A stretch of DNA of 64,000 bases from Microbacterium imperiale (GCF_017876655.1 NZ_JAGIOK010000001.1:1488001-1552000); one strand, 5' to 3'; positions 1 through 10,227 are shown, counted from the stretch's first letter. The notes: generated by a model not told the origin, from the letters alone. Program-made: numbers and translations.

Positions 1-75
1 CAGCTCCTCCACGAGGCGCTGGTCTTCGAACGTGTCGAGCTCGCTCGGGGCGAGCGTCTTGGTGCCGACAGCCAT
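1..75 (-). CDS. rpmC: 50S ribosomal protein L29, 5' part only
   Basis: This is the N-terminal 25 codons of ribosomal protein L29, which binds 23S rRNA near the peptide exit tunnel. The gene runs off the left edge of the window. The reading frame begins [14 protein letters not shown], matching actinobacterial L29. Its ATG (75..73) shares one base with the TAA stop of rplP, which is tight translational coupling. The position directly after rplP is the standard S10-operon order. Confidence 0.93.
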   Translation of the reverse strand, partial: MAVGTKTLAPSELDTFEDQRLVEEL

Positions 76-494
76 TACGCGTCGCCCTCCTCGCGCTTGA
101 TGATGCGTGCCTTGAGCGGCAGCTTGTGAATGGCACGGGTCAGGGCCTCGCGAGCGAGCTCCTCGTTGACACCGGCGACCTCGAAGAGGACGCGACCCGG
201 CTTGACGTTCGCGACCCACCACTCCGGCGAACCCTTACCGGAACCCATGCGGGTTTCGGCCGGCTTCTTGGTCAGCGGTCGGTCGGGGTAGATGTTGATC
301 CACACCTTGCCGCCACGCTTGATGTGACGCGTCATGGCGATACGAGCGGACTCGATCTGACGGTTCGTCACGTAAGCGGGCGTGAGAGCCTGGATGCCGA
401 ACTCGCCGAAGGAGACCTTCGTGCCGCCGGTGGCCTGGCCATCGCGCTTGGGGTGGTGCTGCTTGCGGTACTTGACCTTGCGGGGGATAAGCAT
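75..494 (-). CDS. rplP: 50S ribosomal protein L16
   Basis: L16 (139 aa) is a large-subunit protein that helps form the A-site tRNA binding region and the peptidyl transferase environment. The sequence starts [19 protein letters not shown], the family hallmark, and the length is normal. Its ATG overlaps the rpsC stop by one base (TGATG) and its stop overlaps the rpmC start, so it is translated as part of a continuous S10 operon. Nothing is unusual in the sequence. Confidence 0.98.
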   Translation of the reverse strand: MLIPRKVKYRKQHHPKRDGQATGGTKVSFGEFGIQALTPAYVTNRQIESARIAMTRHIKRGGKVWINIYPDRPLTKKPAETRMGSGKGSPEWWVANVKPGRVLFEVAGVNEELAREALTRAIHKLPLKARIIKREEGDA

Positions 495-1252
495 CAGGCC
501 GACGCTCCTTCTGCCACGGGGGCCTCGTTGCGGGGGCCGCGACGGCGGTCACCGCGGTCATCGCGACCACGCGAGGTCTTCGGCGCGTTCGCCTGCTCGC
601 GAGCGAGCTCCTTGGCCGTCAGGTCGCCCTTGTAGATCCAGACCTTCACACCGATGCGGCCGAAGGTGGTCTTGGCCTCGTAGAAGCCGTAGTCGATGTT
701 CGCGCGGAGCGTGTGCAGGGGCACGCGGCCCTCGCGGTAGAACTCCGAGCGGCTCATCTCCGCGCCGCCGAGACGGCCCGAGACCTGGATGCGGATGCCC
801 TTGGCGCCGGCGCGCTGCGCGCCCTGCAGACCCTTGCGCATCGCGCGGCGGAAGGCCACGCGAGCCGAGAGCTGCTCGGCGATGCCCTGGGCGACCAGCT
901 GAGCGTCGGCCTCGGGGTTCTTGACCTCGAGGATGTTCAGCTGGATCTGCTTGCCGGTGAGCTTCTCGAGGTCGGCGCGGATGCGCTCGGCCTCGGCGCC
1001 ACGGCGACCGATCACGATGCCCGGACGGGCGGTGTGGATGTCGACGCGGACGCGGTCACGGGTGCGCTCGATCTCGATGTTGCTGACGCCGGCGCGGTCG
1101 AGCGACGTGGTCAGCAGTCGGCGGATCTTGATGTCCTCGGCGACGTAGTCGGCGTAACGCTGGCCCGGCTTGGTCGAGTCCGAGAACCAACGCGACACGT
1201 GGTCCGTGGTGATGCCGAGGCGGAAGCCGTACGGGTTGACTTTCTGTCCCAT
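494..1252 (-). CDS. rpsC: 30S ribosomal protein S3
   Basis: S3 (252 aa) sits at the mRNA entry tunnel of the small subunit. The protein begins [20 protein letters not shown]-binding domain occupies roughly residues 38-107, with a GRRG loop in the segment [12 protein letters not shown]. The last ~35 residues form a basic, Arg/Asp-rich tail ending [10 protein letters not shown], typical of actinobacterial S3. One-base overlaps with rplV (TAATG) upstream and with rplP downstream indicate coupled translation. Confidence 0.98.
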   Translation of the reverse strand: MGQKVNPYGFRLGITTDHVSRWFSDSTKPGQRYADYVAEDIKIRRLLTTSLDRAGVSNIEIERTRDRVRVDIHTARPGIVIGRRGAEAERIRADLEKLTGKQIQLNILEVKNPEADAQLVAQGIAEQLSARVAFRRAMRKGLQGAQRAGAKGIRIQVSGRLGGAEMSRSEFYREGRVPLHTLRANIDYGFYEAKTTFGRIGVKVWIYKGDLTAKELAREQANAPKTSRGRDDRGDRRRGPRNEAPVAEGASA

Positions 1253-1650
1253 TACTTGCTCGCCTTCTTGCTCGTACCGGCGGTCGCGGCATCCGCGTCC
1301 TCCGGCGTCGACAGCACGACCGTGATGTGGCTCGTGCGCTTCTTGATCTGGAAGGCGCGACCCTGGGCACGGGGCTGGAAACGCTTGAGCGTCGTGCCCT
1401 CGTCCACGTACGCGTTCTTCACGTACAGGTCGGCCTCGTCCAGGAACTCGTTGTCCTTGTCGGCCTTCACGCGAGCGTTGGCGACCGCCGAGGCGACGAG
1501 CTTGTAGATCGGCTCGCTGGCGCTCTGCGGGGCGAACTTCAGGATGGCGAGAGCCTCCTGAGCCTGCTTGCCCTTGATGAGCGCGACGACACGACGAGCC
1601 TTCTGAGGGGTCACGCGGATGTGCTTCACGCGTGCGGTGGATTCCACCAT
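1252..1650 (-). CDS. rplV: 50S ribosomal protein L22
   Basis: L22 (132 aa) lines the peptide exit tunnel with a long beta-hairpin. The protein begins [19 protein letters not shown], and the hairpin region near [18 protein letters not shown] is intact, so no macrolide-resistance type deletion is visible. The C-terminus is a short actinobacterial extension. A 38-bp gap separates it from rpsS, the largest inside this part of the operon, and no hairpin is evident in it. Confidence 0.97.
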   Translation of the reverse strand: MVESTARVKHIRVTPQKARRVVALIKGKQAQEALAILKFAPQSASEPIYKLVASAVANARVKADKDNEFLDEADLYVKNAYVDEGTTLKRFQPRAQGRAFQIKKRTSHITVVLSTPEDADAATAGTSKKASK

Positions 1651-1688
1651 GTCTCTCCTCCTCTGTCCTCTCTAGAACTGCCCCCGCG

Positions 1689-1970
1689 TCAGCGGCGGCG
1701 GCCCTTCTTGTCGTCCTTCACGTGGCCGCGGAAGGTGCGGGTGGGCGCGAATTCGCCCAGCTTGTGGCCGACCATGGTCTCGGACACGAACACGGGGATG
1801 TGCTTGCGTCCGTCGTGCACGGCGATCGTGTGGCCGAGCATGGCCGGGATGATCATCGAACGGCGCGACCAGGTCTTGATGACGTTCTTGGAGCCGGCTT
1901 CGTTCTGCGCGACCACCTTGCGAAGCAGGTGCTCGTCGACGAAGGGGCCCTTCTTCAGGCTGCGAGGCAT
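1689..1970 (-). CDS. rpsS: 30S ribosomal protein S19
   Basis: S19 (93 aa) is in the head of the small subunit, where it contacts S13 and the tRNAs. The sequence starts [19 protein letters not shown] and contains the conserved [13 protein letters not shown] segment. The length is normal. It lies 12 bp downstream of rplB in the S10 operon. Confidence 0.98.
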   Translation of the reverse strand: MPRSLKKGPFVDEHLLRKVVAQNEAGSKNVIKTWSRRSMIIPAMLGHTIAVHDGRKHIPVFVSETMVGHKLGEFAPTRTFRGHVKDDKKGRRR

Positions 1971-1982
1971 CTTCCTCTACTC

Positions 1983-2822
<840 letters not shown>

Positions 2823-2846
2823 GTTCGTTGTCCTCTATCCCGACCG

Positions 2847-3146
2847 TCAGCCGACTGCCGTGAAGATGTCGATGGTGCCCGACTTCAGGGTGACGATGGC
2901 GCGCTTGGTGTCCTTGCGCTTGCCGGTGCCGAAGCGGGTGCGACGGGACTTGCCCGCGCGGTTGAGCGTGTTGACCGAGGCGACCTTGACGCCGAAGATC
3001 TTCTCGATCGCGAGCTTGATCTCGGTCTTCGACGCACGGGGGTCCACGAGGAACGTGTACTTGCCCTCGTCGATGAGCCCGTAGCTCTTCTCGGAGACGA
3101 CCGGCTTCAGGATGATGTCGCGCGGGTCCTTGTTGACGGTGGTCAT
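2847..3146 (-). CDS. rplW: 50S ribosomal protein L23
   Basis: L23 (99 aa) sits at the exit tunnel opening and is the docking site for trigger factor and SRP. The protein shows the [15 protein letters not shown] and [12 protein letters not shown] segments typical of the family. Its ATG overlaps the rplD stop as ATGA, so the two are translationally coupled. A start further upstream would run into rplD and has no family support. Confidence 0.97.
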   Translation of the reverse strand: MTTVNKDPRDIILKPVVSEKSYGLIDEGKYTFLVDPRASKTEIKLAIEKIFGVKVASVNTLNRAGKSRRTRFGTGKRKDTKRAIVTLKSGTIDIFTAVG

Positions 3147-3805
3147 GCCGAGACCTCCTCGGTGGCGCCGGCCTTGGACGCGACGAACGCGTCGTAGGCG
3201 GCCTTGGTGAAGACGACGTCGTCCGAGACGAGCACGTCGTAGGCGTTGAGCTGGTCGAACGACAGCACGTGGACGTACGCGAGGTTGCGGACGCTCTTGA
3301 CGGTGAGCTCGTCACCGCGCTCGATCACGACGAGGACGTTCTTGACGGCGCTGAGGCCCGTGAGCACGGCAGCGGCGGCCTTCGTCGAGGGGGCTCCCTC
3401 GACGCCGAACGAGTCGACGATGTGCAGACGCTGGCCGCGAGCGCGGTCGCTGAGCGCGCCCAGCAGGGCGGCGGCAACCATCTTCTTGGGGGTGCGCTGC
3501 GAGTAGTTGCGCGGCTTGGGGCCGTGCACGATGCCACCACCGGTCATGTGCGGCGCGCGGATCGAGCCCTGACGGGCGTTACCCGTGCCCTTCTGCTTGA
3601 AGGGCTTGCGGCCGGCACCGGAGACCTCACCGCGACGCTTGGTCGAGTGGGTGCCCTGGCGAGCCGCGGCGAGCTGCGCGACGACGACCTGGTGGATGAG
3701 GGGGATGTTCGTCTTGACGTCGAACAGCGCGGCGGGCAGCTCCACGGAGCCGGCCTTCTTGCCGTCTGCCTTCAGGACGTCGAGCGCGAGAGTCGAGTCA
3801 GCCAT
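3143..3805 (-). CDS. rplD: 50S ribosomal protein L4
   Basis: L4 (220 aa) binds 23S rRNA and extends a loop into the peptide exit tunnel. That loop is visible around [19 protein letters not shown] (about residues 68-86) and keeps the conserved form. In enteric bacteria L4 also represses the S10 operon, but no matching leader structure is evident here. The start is two bases downstream of the rplC stop, and the stop overlaps the rplW start. Confidence 0.97.
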   Translation of the reverse strand: MADSTLALDVLKADGKKAGSVELPAALFDVKTNIPLIHQVVVAQLAAARQGTHSTKRRGEVSGAGRKPFKQKGTGNARQGSIRAPHMTGGGIVHGPKPRNYSQRTPKKMVAAALLGALSDRARGQRLHIVDSFGVEGAPSTKAAAAVLTGLSAVKNVLVVIERGDELTVKSVRNLAYVHVLSFDQLNAYDVLVSDDVVFTKAAYDAFVASKAGATEEVSA

Positions 3806-3807
3806 GA

Positions 3808-4467
3808 TCAGGCACCCTTCACTGCGTTGCGGACGTAGACGATGCGGCCACGAGCACCGGGGACGGCGCCCTTGACGAGCAGCAGACCCTTCTCGGCGTC
3901 GACGGCGTGCACCGTGAGGTTGAGGACGGTGACGCGCTCGCCACCCATGCGGCCGGCCATGCGCATGCCCTTGAAGACGCGGCTGGGCGTCGACGAGGCA
4001 CCGATGGAACCGGGCTTGCGGTGGTTGCGGTGCGCACCGTGCGAGGCCGAGACGCCCTTGAAGTTGTGGCGCTTCATGACACCCGCGGTGCCCTTGCCCT
4101 TGCTGGTGCCGACGACGTCGACCAGCTGGCCGGCCTCGAACGTGTCACCGGCGGTGAGCTCCTGGCCGAGCGTGTAGTCAGCGGCATCCGCGGTGCGGAT
4201 CTCGGTGACGTGACGGCGGGGGGTCACACCGGCGGCCTCGAAGTGGGCCGTGAGGGGCTTGTTGACCTTGCGGGGGTCGATCTGACCCGCGGCGATCTGA
4301 ACGGCCGAGTAGCCGTCCTTCTCGGGCGTGCGGAGCTGGGTGACCACGTTCGGCGCGATCTCGATGACCGTGACGGGGACGAGCTTGCCCTGCTCGTTCC
4401 AGACCTGGGTCATGCCGAGCTTGGTGCCGAGGAGGCCCTTGGAAACCTTGGAGTTGATGTCAGCCAT
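3808..4467 (-). CDS. rplC: 50S ribosomal protein L3
   Basis: L3 (219 aa) binds near the 3' end of 23S rRNA and starts large-subunit assembly. The ATG at 4467 gives the N-terminus [20 protein letters not shown], as in related actinobacteria. The frame stays open much further upstream through rpsJ, but that extension is only an overlapping alternative frame. The gene contains the L3 segment [20 protein letters not shown] and the GRMGGERVT motif. It starts 8 bp after rpsJ. Confidence 0.97.
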   Translation of the reverse strand: MADINSKVSKGLLGTKLGMTQVWNEQGKLVPVTVIEIAPNVVTQLRTPEKDGYSAVQIAAGQIDPRKVNKPLTAHFEAAGVTPRRHVTEIRTADAADYTLGQELTAGDTFEAGQLVDVVGTSKGKGTAGVMKRHNFKGVSASHGAHRNHRKPGSIGASSTPSRVFKGMRMAGRMGGERVTVLNLTVHAVDAEKGLLLVKGAVPGARGRIVYVRNAVKGA

Positions 4468-4475
4468 GTCGAACC

Positions 4476-4784
4476 TCAGAGCTTGATCTCGATGTTGACA
4501 TCGGCCGGGAGGTCGAGACGCATGAGCGAGTCGACAGCCTTCGGCGTCGGGTCGACGATGTCGATCAGACGCTTGTGGGTGCGCATCTCGAAGTGCTCGC
4601 GGCTGTCCTTGTACTTGTGGGGCGACCGGATGACGCACACGACGTTCTTCTCGGTCGGCAGCGGCACGGGGCCGACGACAGTCGCGCCCGCACGGGTCAC
4701 GGTGTCGACGATCTTGCGTGCCGAGGTGTCGATGACCTCGTGGTCGTACGACTTCAGGCGAATGCGGATCTTCTGTCCCGCCAT
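4476..4784 (-). CDS. rpsJ: 30S ribosomal protein S10, first gene of the S10 operon
   Basis: S10 (102 aa) is in the head of the 30S subunit and doubles as NusE in antitermination. The chosen ATG at 4784 gives [16 protein letters not shown], the family start. An in-frame GTG at 4796 would add four residues and is less likely. The sequence [16 protein letters not shown] is fully conserved. A good promoter lies about 310 bp upstream, leaving a long untranslated leader. Confidence 0.97.
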   Translation of the reverse strand: MAGQKIRIRLKSYDHEVIDTSARKIVDTVTRAGATVVGPVPLPTEKNVVCVIRSPHKYKDSREHFEMRTHKRLIDIVDPTPKAVDSLMRLDLPADVNIEIKL

Positions 4785-5095
4785 TTGTCTGCTCACTCTC
4801 TTTATCGCGTCTTACGTCTCGCTGGTCGCGAGCGCATTGGACGCCCGGTGGCGCGGTTCGCGCCGGGCACTTCTCACCGCCGGGGCGGTGATGCTGCACC
4901 ACTGTTCTGATGTCAAACCCGCCGGTCTCCCCGCGGTTCCGCACCGTGCGCGCACGCGCGCATCCTGTCTCCAGGGTGGTGTGGGGTTCGATGTTCGTCT
5001 GCCCGTGGCCTAGGACTCTGCGCTGCGCGCCGCCTATGCACTGTCGTGACAGTGATCCGGGATGCCAGGCACCCGTCGGAATGTGGAACCTGAAT

Positions 5096-5124
5096 AGTCT
5101 ACGTGCCGCCCGGGCGTGTCGCAA
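5096..5124 (-). promoter_or_regulatory. Promoter of the S10 operon
   Basis: On the minus strand, TTGCGA (5124-5119) is followed after exactly 17 bp by TAGACT (5101-5096). This fits the vegetative actinobacterial sigma factor consensus. It points towards rpsJ, about 310 bp downstream. Confidence 0.65.
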
Positions 5125-5139
5125 ACCCGGGCGTGTCGC
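5109..5139. repeat. 14-bp direct repeat over the S10 promoter -35
   Basis: CCCGGGCGTGTCGC occurs at 5109-5122 and again, without a mismatch, at 5126-5139 (period 17 bp). The pair covers the -35 element and spacer of the rpsJ promoter, so it could be an operator or an activator site. The function is inferred from position only. Confidence 0.6.
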
Positions 5140-5232
5140 GATATCCGCGCCGCGTCGCCGGGGAGCAGCGGCGGGACGCCCAGCACGTACCCTTCCCGCG
5201 ACCACGCACCTTCCATGGTGCACCCTCGCGAC

Positions 5233-5249
5233 GACGGTGCGTTCTCGCG
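5233..5249 (+). repeat. Copy of GGTGCGTTCTCGCG repeat, downstream flank
   Basis: GACGGTGCGTTCTCGCG at 5233-5249 is the exact reverse complement of 6320-6336, so the putative nuclease gene lies between 17-bp inverted repeats. A degenerate direct copy (GGTGCACCCTCGCG) lies just to the left, near 5216-5229. Confidence 0.7.
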
Positions 5250-5262
5250 CGGCGGTTCCAGC

Positions 5263-6219
5263 TCAGCGCAACAGGCCGTGGGAGCGAAGGAACGCGGCGA
5301 ATGTCGCGCGAGAGGCGAGGCGCTCCCAGCCCCAGCGGACCGGGGTCCAGCCGGTCGCAGCGACGATGCGCCCCTCGCGCTCGCGCTGAGCGCGCAGCAC
5401 GGCGCGGGGCGACCGGCCCGCCGTGAGCGCGGGATCGAGGTACTTGCCGTCGCCATCGAACTCGCCGAAGCGCCGCAGCCGCGGCCACGCGAAGTCGAGG
5501 TAGGCCCACCGTCCGCCCTCGAGCGGCACCGAGTGCTGGAGCACCGGCTTCTCCGCACCGAGCTGCGACATCCACAACCGGCTGATGCTCTCCCCCGGCA
5601 GCTGCGCCCGCCCGTCTGCGATCGAGGCGACGAAGCGCGCACGACGGATGCCGCGGGCGCCGGCGGCCAGGCCTACACGCGCTGCCACGTCCTCGAGGAG
5701 CACCGCCGCGGCACGCTCGTCGTACACGCCCCTCCCGCGCCATGCGACCGCCCGCAGCGCGGCATCCATCGCGGCGATCGCGGTCTCGGCCGTTTCCGCG
5801 CAGAGCACGTCGAACAGGGTGCGCGCGAGGTTCGTGGCCCGTAACTGACCGACGAGCGCGATGTCCGCCGCCTCGACCTCGTGCCGATGGCGCACGACAT
5901 CGCTGCGACTCGGCGCGGGCACGGGCCCGAGCTCGACGGTGTGAACGCGCCCGTCATCACCGCGGTGGACCGGCAGCCCGTGCAGCGCGGCCGCCGTCGC
6001 GTGCGAGAACACCGGCGCACGAGACGCGACAGCTGCGAGGGCGTGCGCACGCAGCCGCATCCGTTCCTCCGGCCGTGCAGCGTCCCACCGGGATGCCGTG
6101 ACGTAGACGCCCCGCCGCACGCGGACGAGCTCCCCGGCGCCGACGGCACGATCCAGGATCGACGTCTCACCGCGAGGCTGTGCATCGCGCCGCAGGATCG
6201 GGTCATCGCACTCGGCCAC
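5263..6219 (-). CDS. AbiEi-like N-domain protein with C-terminal DUF559/PD-(D/E)xK-like putative nuclease domain
   Basis: This protein of about 318 aa belongs to a group common in Microbacteriaceae. The N-terminal third (about 15-110) resembles the winged-helix and middle parts of AbiEi-type antitoxins, with GELVRVRRGVYV and FSHATAAALHGLPV. The C-terminal third shows a spaced acidic pattern, E in GESISRLW, D in YLDFAWP, then E and K in FGEFDGDGKY, as in restriction-endonuclease-like (DUF559/Vsr) folds. The GTG at 6219 is my preferred start. An in-frame GTG about 40 nt upstream is also possible, and the region further upstream reads over the next gene out of frame. It stands alone between tuf and rpsJ with repeats on both sides. 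Nuclease function is an inference from residue spacing. The biological role, whether defence, toxin or regulator, is unknown. Confidence 0.75.
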   Translation of the reverse strand: MAECDDPILRRDAQPRGETSILDRAVGAGELVRVRRGVYVTASRWDAARPEERMRLRAHALAAVASRAPVFSHATAAALHGLPVHRGDDGRVHTVELGPVPAPSRSDVVRHRHEVEAADIALVGQLRATNLARTLFDVLCAETAETAIAAMDAALRAVAWRGRGVYDERAAAVLLEDVAARVGLAAGARGIRRARFVASIADGRAQLPGESISRLWMSQLGAEKPVLQHSVPLEGGRWAYLDFAWPRLRRFGEFDGDGKYLDPALTAGRSPRAVLRAQREREGRIVAATGWTPVRWGWERLASRATFAAFLRSHGLLR

Positions 6220-6319
6220 TCCCCCACCGTGCCCCGGCGCCCCACGAGAGTCCCGCACCCCAGCACACCCCGTGGACCATCGCCCACCCCACACCGCTGG
6301 GGAGGAACCCCGCTGCGCA

Positions 6320-6385
6320 CGCGAGAACGCACCGTCCCCGCGAGCGCCGACCGAAGACGGTGCGGGCTCGCGAAGGCGGTGCGTC
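6320..6385. repeat. Hairpin and repeated GGTGCGTTCTCGCG motif, upstream flank
   Basis: CGCGAGAACGCACCGTC (6320-6336) faces GACGGTGCGGGCTCGCG (6356-6372), forming a 17-bp stem with two mismatches around a 19-nt loop. A further degenerate copy starts at 6376. The hairpin lies just after the stop of the small antitoxin-like gene, so it may end that transcript. The left arm also pairs exactly with 5233-5249 across the neighbouring gene. Confidence 0.6.
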
Positions 6386-6398
6386 CTGGGGGCCGGGC

Positions 6399-6614
6399 CT
6401 ACTGGTTGCCGATGTTCTTGTCGACGTTCGCGCGCACGTCGTCGACCTTGGCGTGGTGCTGATCGGGGACGACCTTCTTGACCGCGTCCGCCGCGCCCTG
6501 CAGGAACTTGTCGCTGACGTCCTCGGCCTTCTCGGTCTTGAGCGCCTCCTCGATCTTGTCGCGGTTCTGCTCGAACATCTGCTTGCCCTTGTTGATGATG
6601 TCGTCGACGCCCAT
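6399..6614 (-). CDS. Rv0909/MT0933-like antitoxin family small protein
   Basis: This 71-aa, highly charged, mostly helical protein begins MGVDDIINKGKQMFEQNRDKIEEAL. The pattern of a Gly start, an amphipathic helix and a Lys/Asp-rich tail matches the MT0933 antitoxin family (PF14013), named after M. tuberculosis Rv0909. The ATG at 6614 is chosen over 6620 because the purine-rich GAAAGG abuts 6620 and sits about 6 nt from 6614. No partner toxin of the Rv0910 type (SRPBCC) adjoins it; the next gene is the AbiEi/DUF559-like protein. Proteins of this family are also widespread as lone genes, so a toxin-antitoxin role here is uncertain. Confidence 0.75.
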   Translation of the reverse strand: MGVDDIINKGKQMFEQNRDKIEEALKTEKAEDVSDKFLQGAADAVKKVVPDQHHAKVDDVRANVDKNIGNQ

Positions 6615-6692
6615 GGTCATCCTTTCGACGGGTCGATGTACCGCTATGACAGCGCGCCGGCCCTCCTGCCGTCAACGGCTTGCGCTCGACGA

Positions 6693-6728
6693 CAGAACCC
6701 CCCGGACCCGAAGGTCCGAGGGGTTCTG
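6693..6728 (-). terminator. Terminator of tuf
   Basis: CAGAACCCC...GGGGTTCTG brackets an inner GGACC/GGTCC stem with a CGAA loop. The stem is near-perfect over 16 bp with one bulged base. It lies 19 bp beyond the tuf stop, between tuf and the small antitoxin-like gene. Confidence 0.85.
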
Positions 6729-6746
6729 CGAAGGAAGTCGGAAGAC

Positions 6747-7940
6747 TTACTTGACGATCTTGGTCACCGTGCCGGCGCCGACGGTGCGGCCACCCTCACG
6801 GATCGCGAAGCCGAGGCCCTCTTCCATGGCGATCGGCTGGATGAGCTCGACCGACATGTCGGTGGTGTCACCGGGCATGACCATCTCGGTGCCCTCGGGC
6901 AGCGAGATGACGCCGGTGACGTCCGTGGTGCGGAAGTAGAACTGCGGGCGGTAGTTCGTGTAGAAGGGGTTGTGACGGCCACCCTCCTCCTTCGAGAGGA
7001 TGTAGGCAGTGCCCTCGAAGTTGGTGTGCGGGGTAACCGAACCCGGCTTCACGACGACCTGGCCGCGCTCGACGTCATCACGCTTGGTGCCGCGCAGGAG
7101 CAGACCGCAGTTCTCGCCGGCCCAGGCCTCGTCGAGCTGCTTGTGGAACATCTCGATACCCGTGACCGTGGTCTTCTGCGTCGGGCGGATGCCGACGATC
7201 TCGACCTCGGAGTTGATCGCGAGGGTGCCGCGCTCGGCGCGACCCGTGACGACGGTTCCACGACCGGTGATCGTGAAGACGTCCTCGACGGGCATGAGGA
7301 ACGGCTTGTCCTTGTCGCGCACCGGGTCGGGGATCGACTCGTCGACGGCGTCCATGAGCTCGACGATCGCGTCGACCCACTTCTCGTCGCCCTCGAGAGC
7401 CTTCAGGCCCGAGACGCGGACGACGGGAGCGTTGTCGCCGTCGAAGTCCTGCGACGACAGCAGCTCGCGAACCTCGAGCTCGACGAGCTCCAGGATCTCC
7501 TCGTCGTCGACCATGTCGGACTTGTTCAGCGCGACCAGCAGGTAGGGAACGCCGACCTGCTTGGCGAGCAGGACGTGCTCGCGGGTCTGAGCCATCGGGC
7601 CGTCGGTGGCGGCGACCACGAGGATCGCGCCGTCCATCTGAGCGGCACCGGTGATCATGTTCTTGATGTAGTCAGCGTGACCCGGGGCGTCGACGTGAGC
7701 GTAGTGACGCTTCGGGGTCTCGTACTCGACGTGCGAGATGTTGATCGTGATACCGCGCTGACGCTCTTCGGGCGCCGAGTCGATCGACGCGAAGTCACGC
7801 TGCACGTTGGTGGCCGACGGGTACTTGTCGGCGAGCACCTTCGAGATCGCCGCGGTGAGCGTCGTCTTGCCGTGGTCAACGTGACCGATCGTTCCGATGT
7901 TGACGTGCGGCTTGGTCCGCTCGAACTTGGCCTTAGCCAC
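6747..7940 (-). CDS. tuf: Elongation factor Tu
   Basis: EF-Tu (397 aa) is the GTPase that brings aminoacyl-tRNA to the ribosome. G motifs are intact: GHVDHGKT (19-26), DAPGH and NKSD. The domain 2/3 region [12 protein letters not shown] is normal. The start codon is GTG, preceded by GAGGAGGACCCA, a strong ribosome binding site. It is the last gene of the str operon, 146 bp after fusA, and it is followed by a strong terminator. No known kirromycin-resistance change was searched for in detail. Confidence 0.98.
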   Translation of the reverse strand: MAKAKFERTKPHVNIGTIGHVDHGKTTLTAAISKVLADKYPSATNVQRDFASIDSAPEERQRGITINISHVEYETPKRHYAHVDAPGHADYIKNMITGAAQMDGAILVVAATDGPMAQTREHVLLAKQVGVPYLLVALNKSDMVDDEEILELVELEVRELLSSQDFDGDNAPVVRVSGLKALEGDEKWVDAIVELMDAVDESIPDPVRDKDKPFLMPVEDVFTITGRGTVVTGRAERGTLAINSEVEIVGIRPTQKTTVTGIEMFHKQLDEAWAGENCGLLLRGTKRDDVERGQVVVKPGSVTPHTNFEGTAYILSKEEGGRHNPFYTNYRPQFYFRTTDVTGVISLPEGTEMVMPGDTTDMSVELIQPIAMEEGLGFAIREGGRTVGAGTVTKIVK

Positions 7941-8047
7941 TGGGTCCTCCTCAGGACTGTCGTTGTAGATGCCCGGGCGCTGGATTGCGACCGGATCTCT
8001 ACGGGGTTGTTTTCACTCTAGTAGAGAGGTCGATATTCAGTTTGAGT

Positions 8048-8078
8048 GGATGCCGGGAGCAGGGCGCCCCCGGCATCC
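8048..8078 (-). terminator. Hairpin between fusA and tuf
   Basis: GGATGCCGGG (8048-8057) pairs perfectly with CCCGGCATCC (8069-8078), a 10-bp stem with an 11-nt loop, starting 9 bp after the fusA stop. There is no U-tract. It may partly end the rpsL-rpsG-fusA transcript, leaving tuf to an additional promoter further down; a TAGAGT hexamer near 8016-8021 is a possible -10 for it. Confidence 0.5.
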
Positions 8079-8086
8079 GTCAGGGC

Positions 8087-10201
8087 TTACTCGCCCTTGT
8101 TCTTCTGGACGATCTCGTCGGCCACCGCGCGGGGGACCTCGGAGTAGCTGTCGAACTCCATGGAGTAGACGGCACGGCCCGAGGTCTTCGACCGCAGGTC
8201 GCCGATGTAGCCGAACATCTCCGACAGCGGGACGAGGGCGCGGACGATCTTGATGCCCGAACCGTCCTCCATCGACTGGATCTGACCACGACGCGAGTTC
8301 AGGTCACCGATCACGTCGCCCATGTACTCCTCGGGCGTACGCACCTCGACGGCCATCAGCGGCTCGAGGATGACCGGGCTGGCCTTGCGCAGCGCCTCCT
8401 TGAAGCCCATCGAGCCGGCGATCTTGAACGCCATCTCGGACGAGTCGACGTCGTGCGAGGCACCGTCGAGGAGGATCGCCTTGACACCCACGATGGGGTA
8501 GCCGGCGAGCACGCCGACGTTCATCGCGTCCTGGAAGCCCTGGTTGGTCGGCTCGATGTACTCGCGCGGGATGCGGCCACCGGTGACCTTGTTCTCGAAC
8601 TCGTACGTCTTGTCGGCCGTGACCTCGAGGGGCTCGATCGCGAACTGGATCTTCGCGAACTGACCCGAACCACCGGTCTGCTTCTTGTGGGTGTAGTCGT
8701 GACGCTCGACGGCCTTCTTGATCGTCTCGCGGTACGCCACCTGCGGCTTGCCGACGTTCGCCTCGACGCGGAACTCGCGCTTCATGCGGTCGACGAGGAT
8801 GTCGAGGTGCAGCTCGCCCATGCCCTTGATGACCGTCTGGCCCGTCTCGGGGTTGAGCTCCGTGCGGAACGTCGGGTCCTCTTCGGCGAGCTTCTGGATG
8901 GCGACACCCAGCTTCTCCTGGTCGGCCTTGGTCTTCGGCTCGATCGCGACCTCGATGACGGGCTCGGGGAAGGTCATCGACTCGAGGACGACGGGCTCGG
9001 CCGGGTCGGCGAGGGTGTCACCGGTGGTGGTGTCCTTCAGGCCGATGACGGCGTAGATGTTGCCCGCGGTGAGCGAGTCGACCGGGTTCTCCTTGTTGGC
9101 GTGCATCTGGAAGATCTTTCCGATGCGCTCCTTCTTGCCCTTGGTCGAGTTGACGACCTGCGCGCCCGAGTCGAGGTGACCCGAGTACACGCGGACGTAG
9201 GTGAGGCGACCGAAGAACGGGTGCACCGCGACCTTGAACGCCAGCGCGGCGAACGGGTCGTTGGCGTCGGGGTGACGCTCGATGATCTTCTCTTCGTCCT
9301 TCGGGTCGTGCGCCTCGATGGCGGGCACGTCGAGGGGCGACGGGAGGAAGTCGACGACCGCGTCGAGCATCGGCTGGACGCCGCGGTTCTTGAAGGCCGA
9401 GCCGCAGAGAACCGGGTAGAGCTCGCCGGCGACGGTGAGCTTGCGGATGGCGCCCTTGATCTCGGCGACCGTGAGGTCCTCGCCGCCGAAGAACTTCTCG
9501 AGCAGCGCGTCGTCGGACTCGGCGACGGCCTCGAGCAGACGCTGGCGGTACTCCGCGGCCTTGTCGGCGAGGTCGGCCGGGATCTCCTGGATCTCGTACT
9601 TCGCGCCCATGGTCACGTCACCCTTGGCGTCGCCGGGCCACACCAGTGCGCGCATCTCGACGAGGTCGATGACGCCCACGAAGTCGTTCTCGGCGCCGAT
9701 CGGCAGCTGCAGCACGAGCGGCTTGGCGCCCAGGCGGCTGACGATGGTGTCGACGGTGAAGTAGAAGTCGGCGCCCAGCTTGTCCATCTTGTTGACGAAG
9801 CAGATGCGGGGGACGTCGTACTTGTCGGCCTGACGCCAGACGGTCTCGGACTGGGGCTCGACGCCCTCCTTGCCGTCGAAGACCGCCACGGCGCCGTCGA
9901 GGACGCGCAGCGAACGCTCGACCTCGACCGTGAAGTCGACGTGGCCGGGGGTGTCGATGATGTTGATCTGGTTCTTGTTCCAGAAGCAGGTGACGGCGGC
10001 CGACGTGATCGTGATGCCGCGCTCCTTCTCCTGCTCCATCCAGTCGGTGGTCGAGGCGCCGTCGTGCGTCTCGCCCAGCTTGTGGTTGACGCCCGTGTAG
10101 AACAGGATGCGCTCGGTCGTCGTCGTCTTGCCGGCATCGATGTGCGCCATGATGCCGATGTTGCGGACCTTGTTGAGGTCGGTGAGCACTTCTTGTGCCA
10201 C
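8087..10201 (-). CDS. fusA: Elongation factor G
   Basis: EF-G (704 aa) is the GTPase that drives translocation and, with RRF, ribosome recycling. The P-loop AHIDAGKT (about 19-26), the DTPGH motif and NKMD are intact. Domain IV keeps the [17 protein letters not shown] segment. The start codon is GTG, with AAGGAA seven bases upstream. It follows rpsG after 69 bp that contain a 12-bp hairpin. Confidence 0.98.
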   Translation of the reverse strand: MAQEVLTDLNKVRNIGIMAHIDAGKTTTTERILFYTGVNHKLGETHDGASTTDWMEQEKERGITITSAAVTCFWNKNQINIIDTPGHVDFTVEVERSLRVLDGAVAVFDGKEGVEPQSETVWRQADKYDVPRICFVNKMDKLGADFYFTVDTIVSRLGAKPLVLQLPIGAENDFVGVIDLVEMRALVWPGDAKGDVTMGAKYEIQEIPADLADKAAEYRQRLLEAVAESDDALLEKFFGGEDLTVAEIKGAIRKLTVAGELYPVLCGSAFKNRGVQPMLDAVVDFLPSPLDVPAIEAHDPKDEEKIIERHPDANDPFAALAFKVAVHPFFGRLTYVRVYSGHLDSGAQVVNSTKGKKERIGKIFQMHANKENPVDSLTAGNIYAVIGLKDTTTGDTLADPAEPVVLESMTFPEPVIEVAIEPKTKADQEKLGVAIQKLAEEDPTFRTELNPETGQTVIKGMGELHLDILVDRMKREFRVEANVGKPQVAYRETIKKAVERHDYTHKKQTGGSGQFAKIQFAIEPLEVTADKTYEFENKVTGGRIPREYIEPTNQGFQDAMNVGVLAGYPIVGVKAILLDGASHDVDSSEMAFKIAGSMGFKEALRKASPVILEPLMAVEVRTPEEYMGDVIGDLNSRRGQIQSMEDGSGIKIVRALVPLSEMFGYIGDLRSKTSGRAVYSMEFDSYSEVPRAVADEIVQKNKGE

Positions 10202-10227
10202 GGGCTGTTCCTTACGTTTTGTCGGGT

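Larger units (their letters stand above)
4785..5262. other. 478-bp intergenic leader of the S10 operon
   Basis: No convincing gene is present between rpsJ and the next gene on the same strand. The stretch holds a -35/-10 promoter (5096-5124), a 14-bp direct repeat around the -35, and about 310 bp of untranslated leader. The part near 5200-5250 carries two copies of the GGTGC/CTCGCG motif that also occurs near 6320-6385. The longer open frames here give low-complexity protein and belong to shadow reading. Confidence 0.6.

Noticed and set aside
5642..6101. Plus-strand frames opposite the AbiEi/DUF559-like gene
   Set aside because: Only Arg/Ala/Pro-rich shadow translations; the minus-strand frame has coherent motifs.
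6632..6643. GGTCGATGTACC upstream of the small antitoxin-like gene as a third pxp/dpp-type operator
   Set aside because: It shares only the GTCGATGTA core, which is frequent in this GC-rich sequence, and lacks the TTAC arm.
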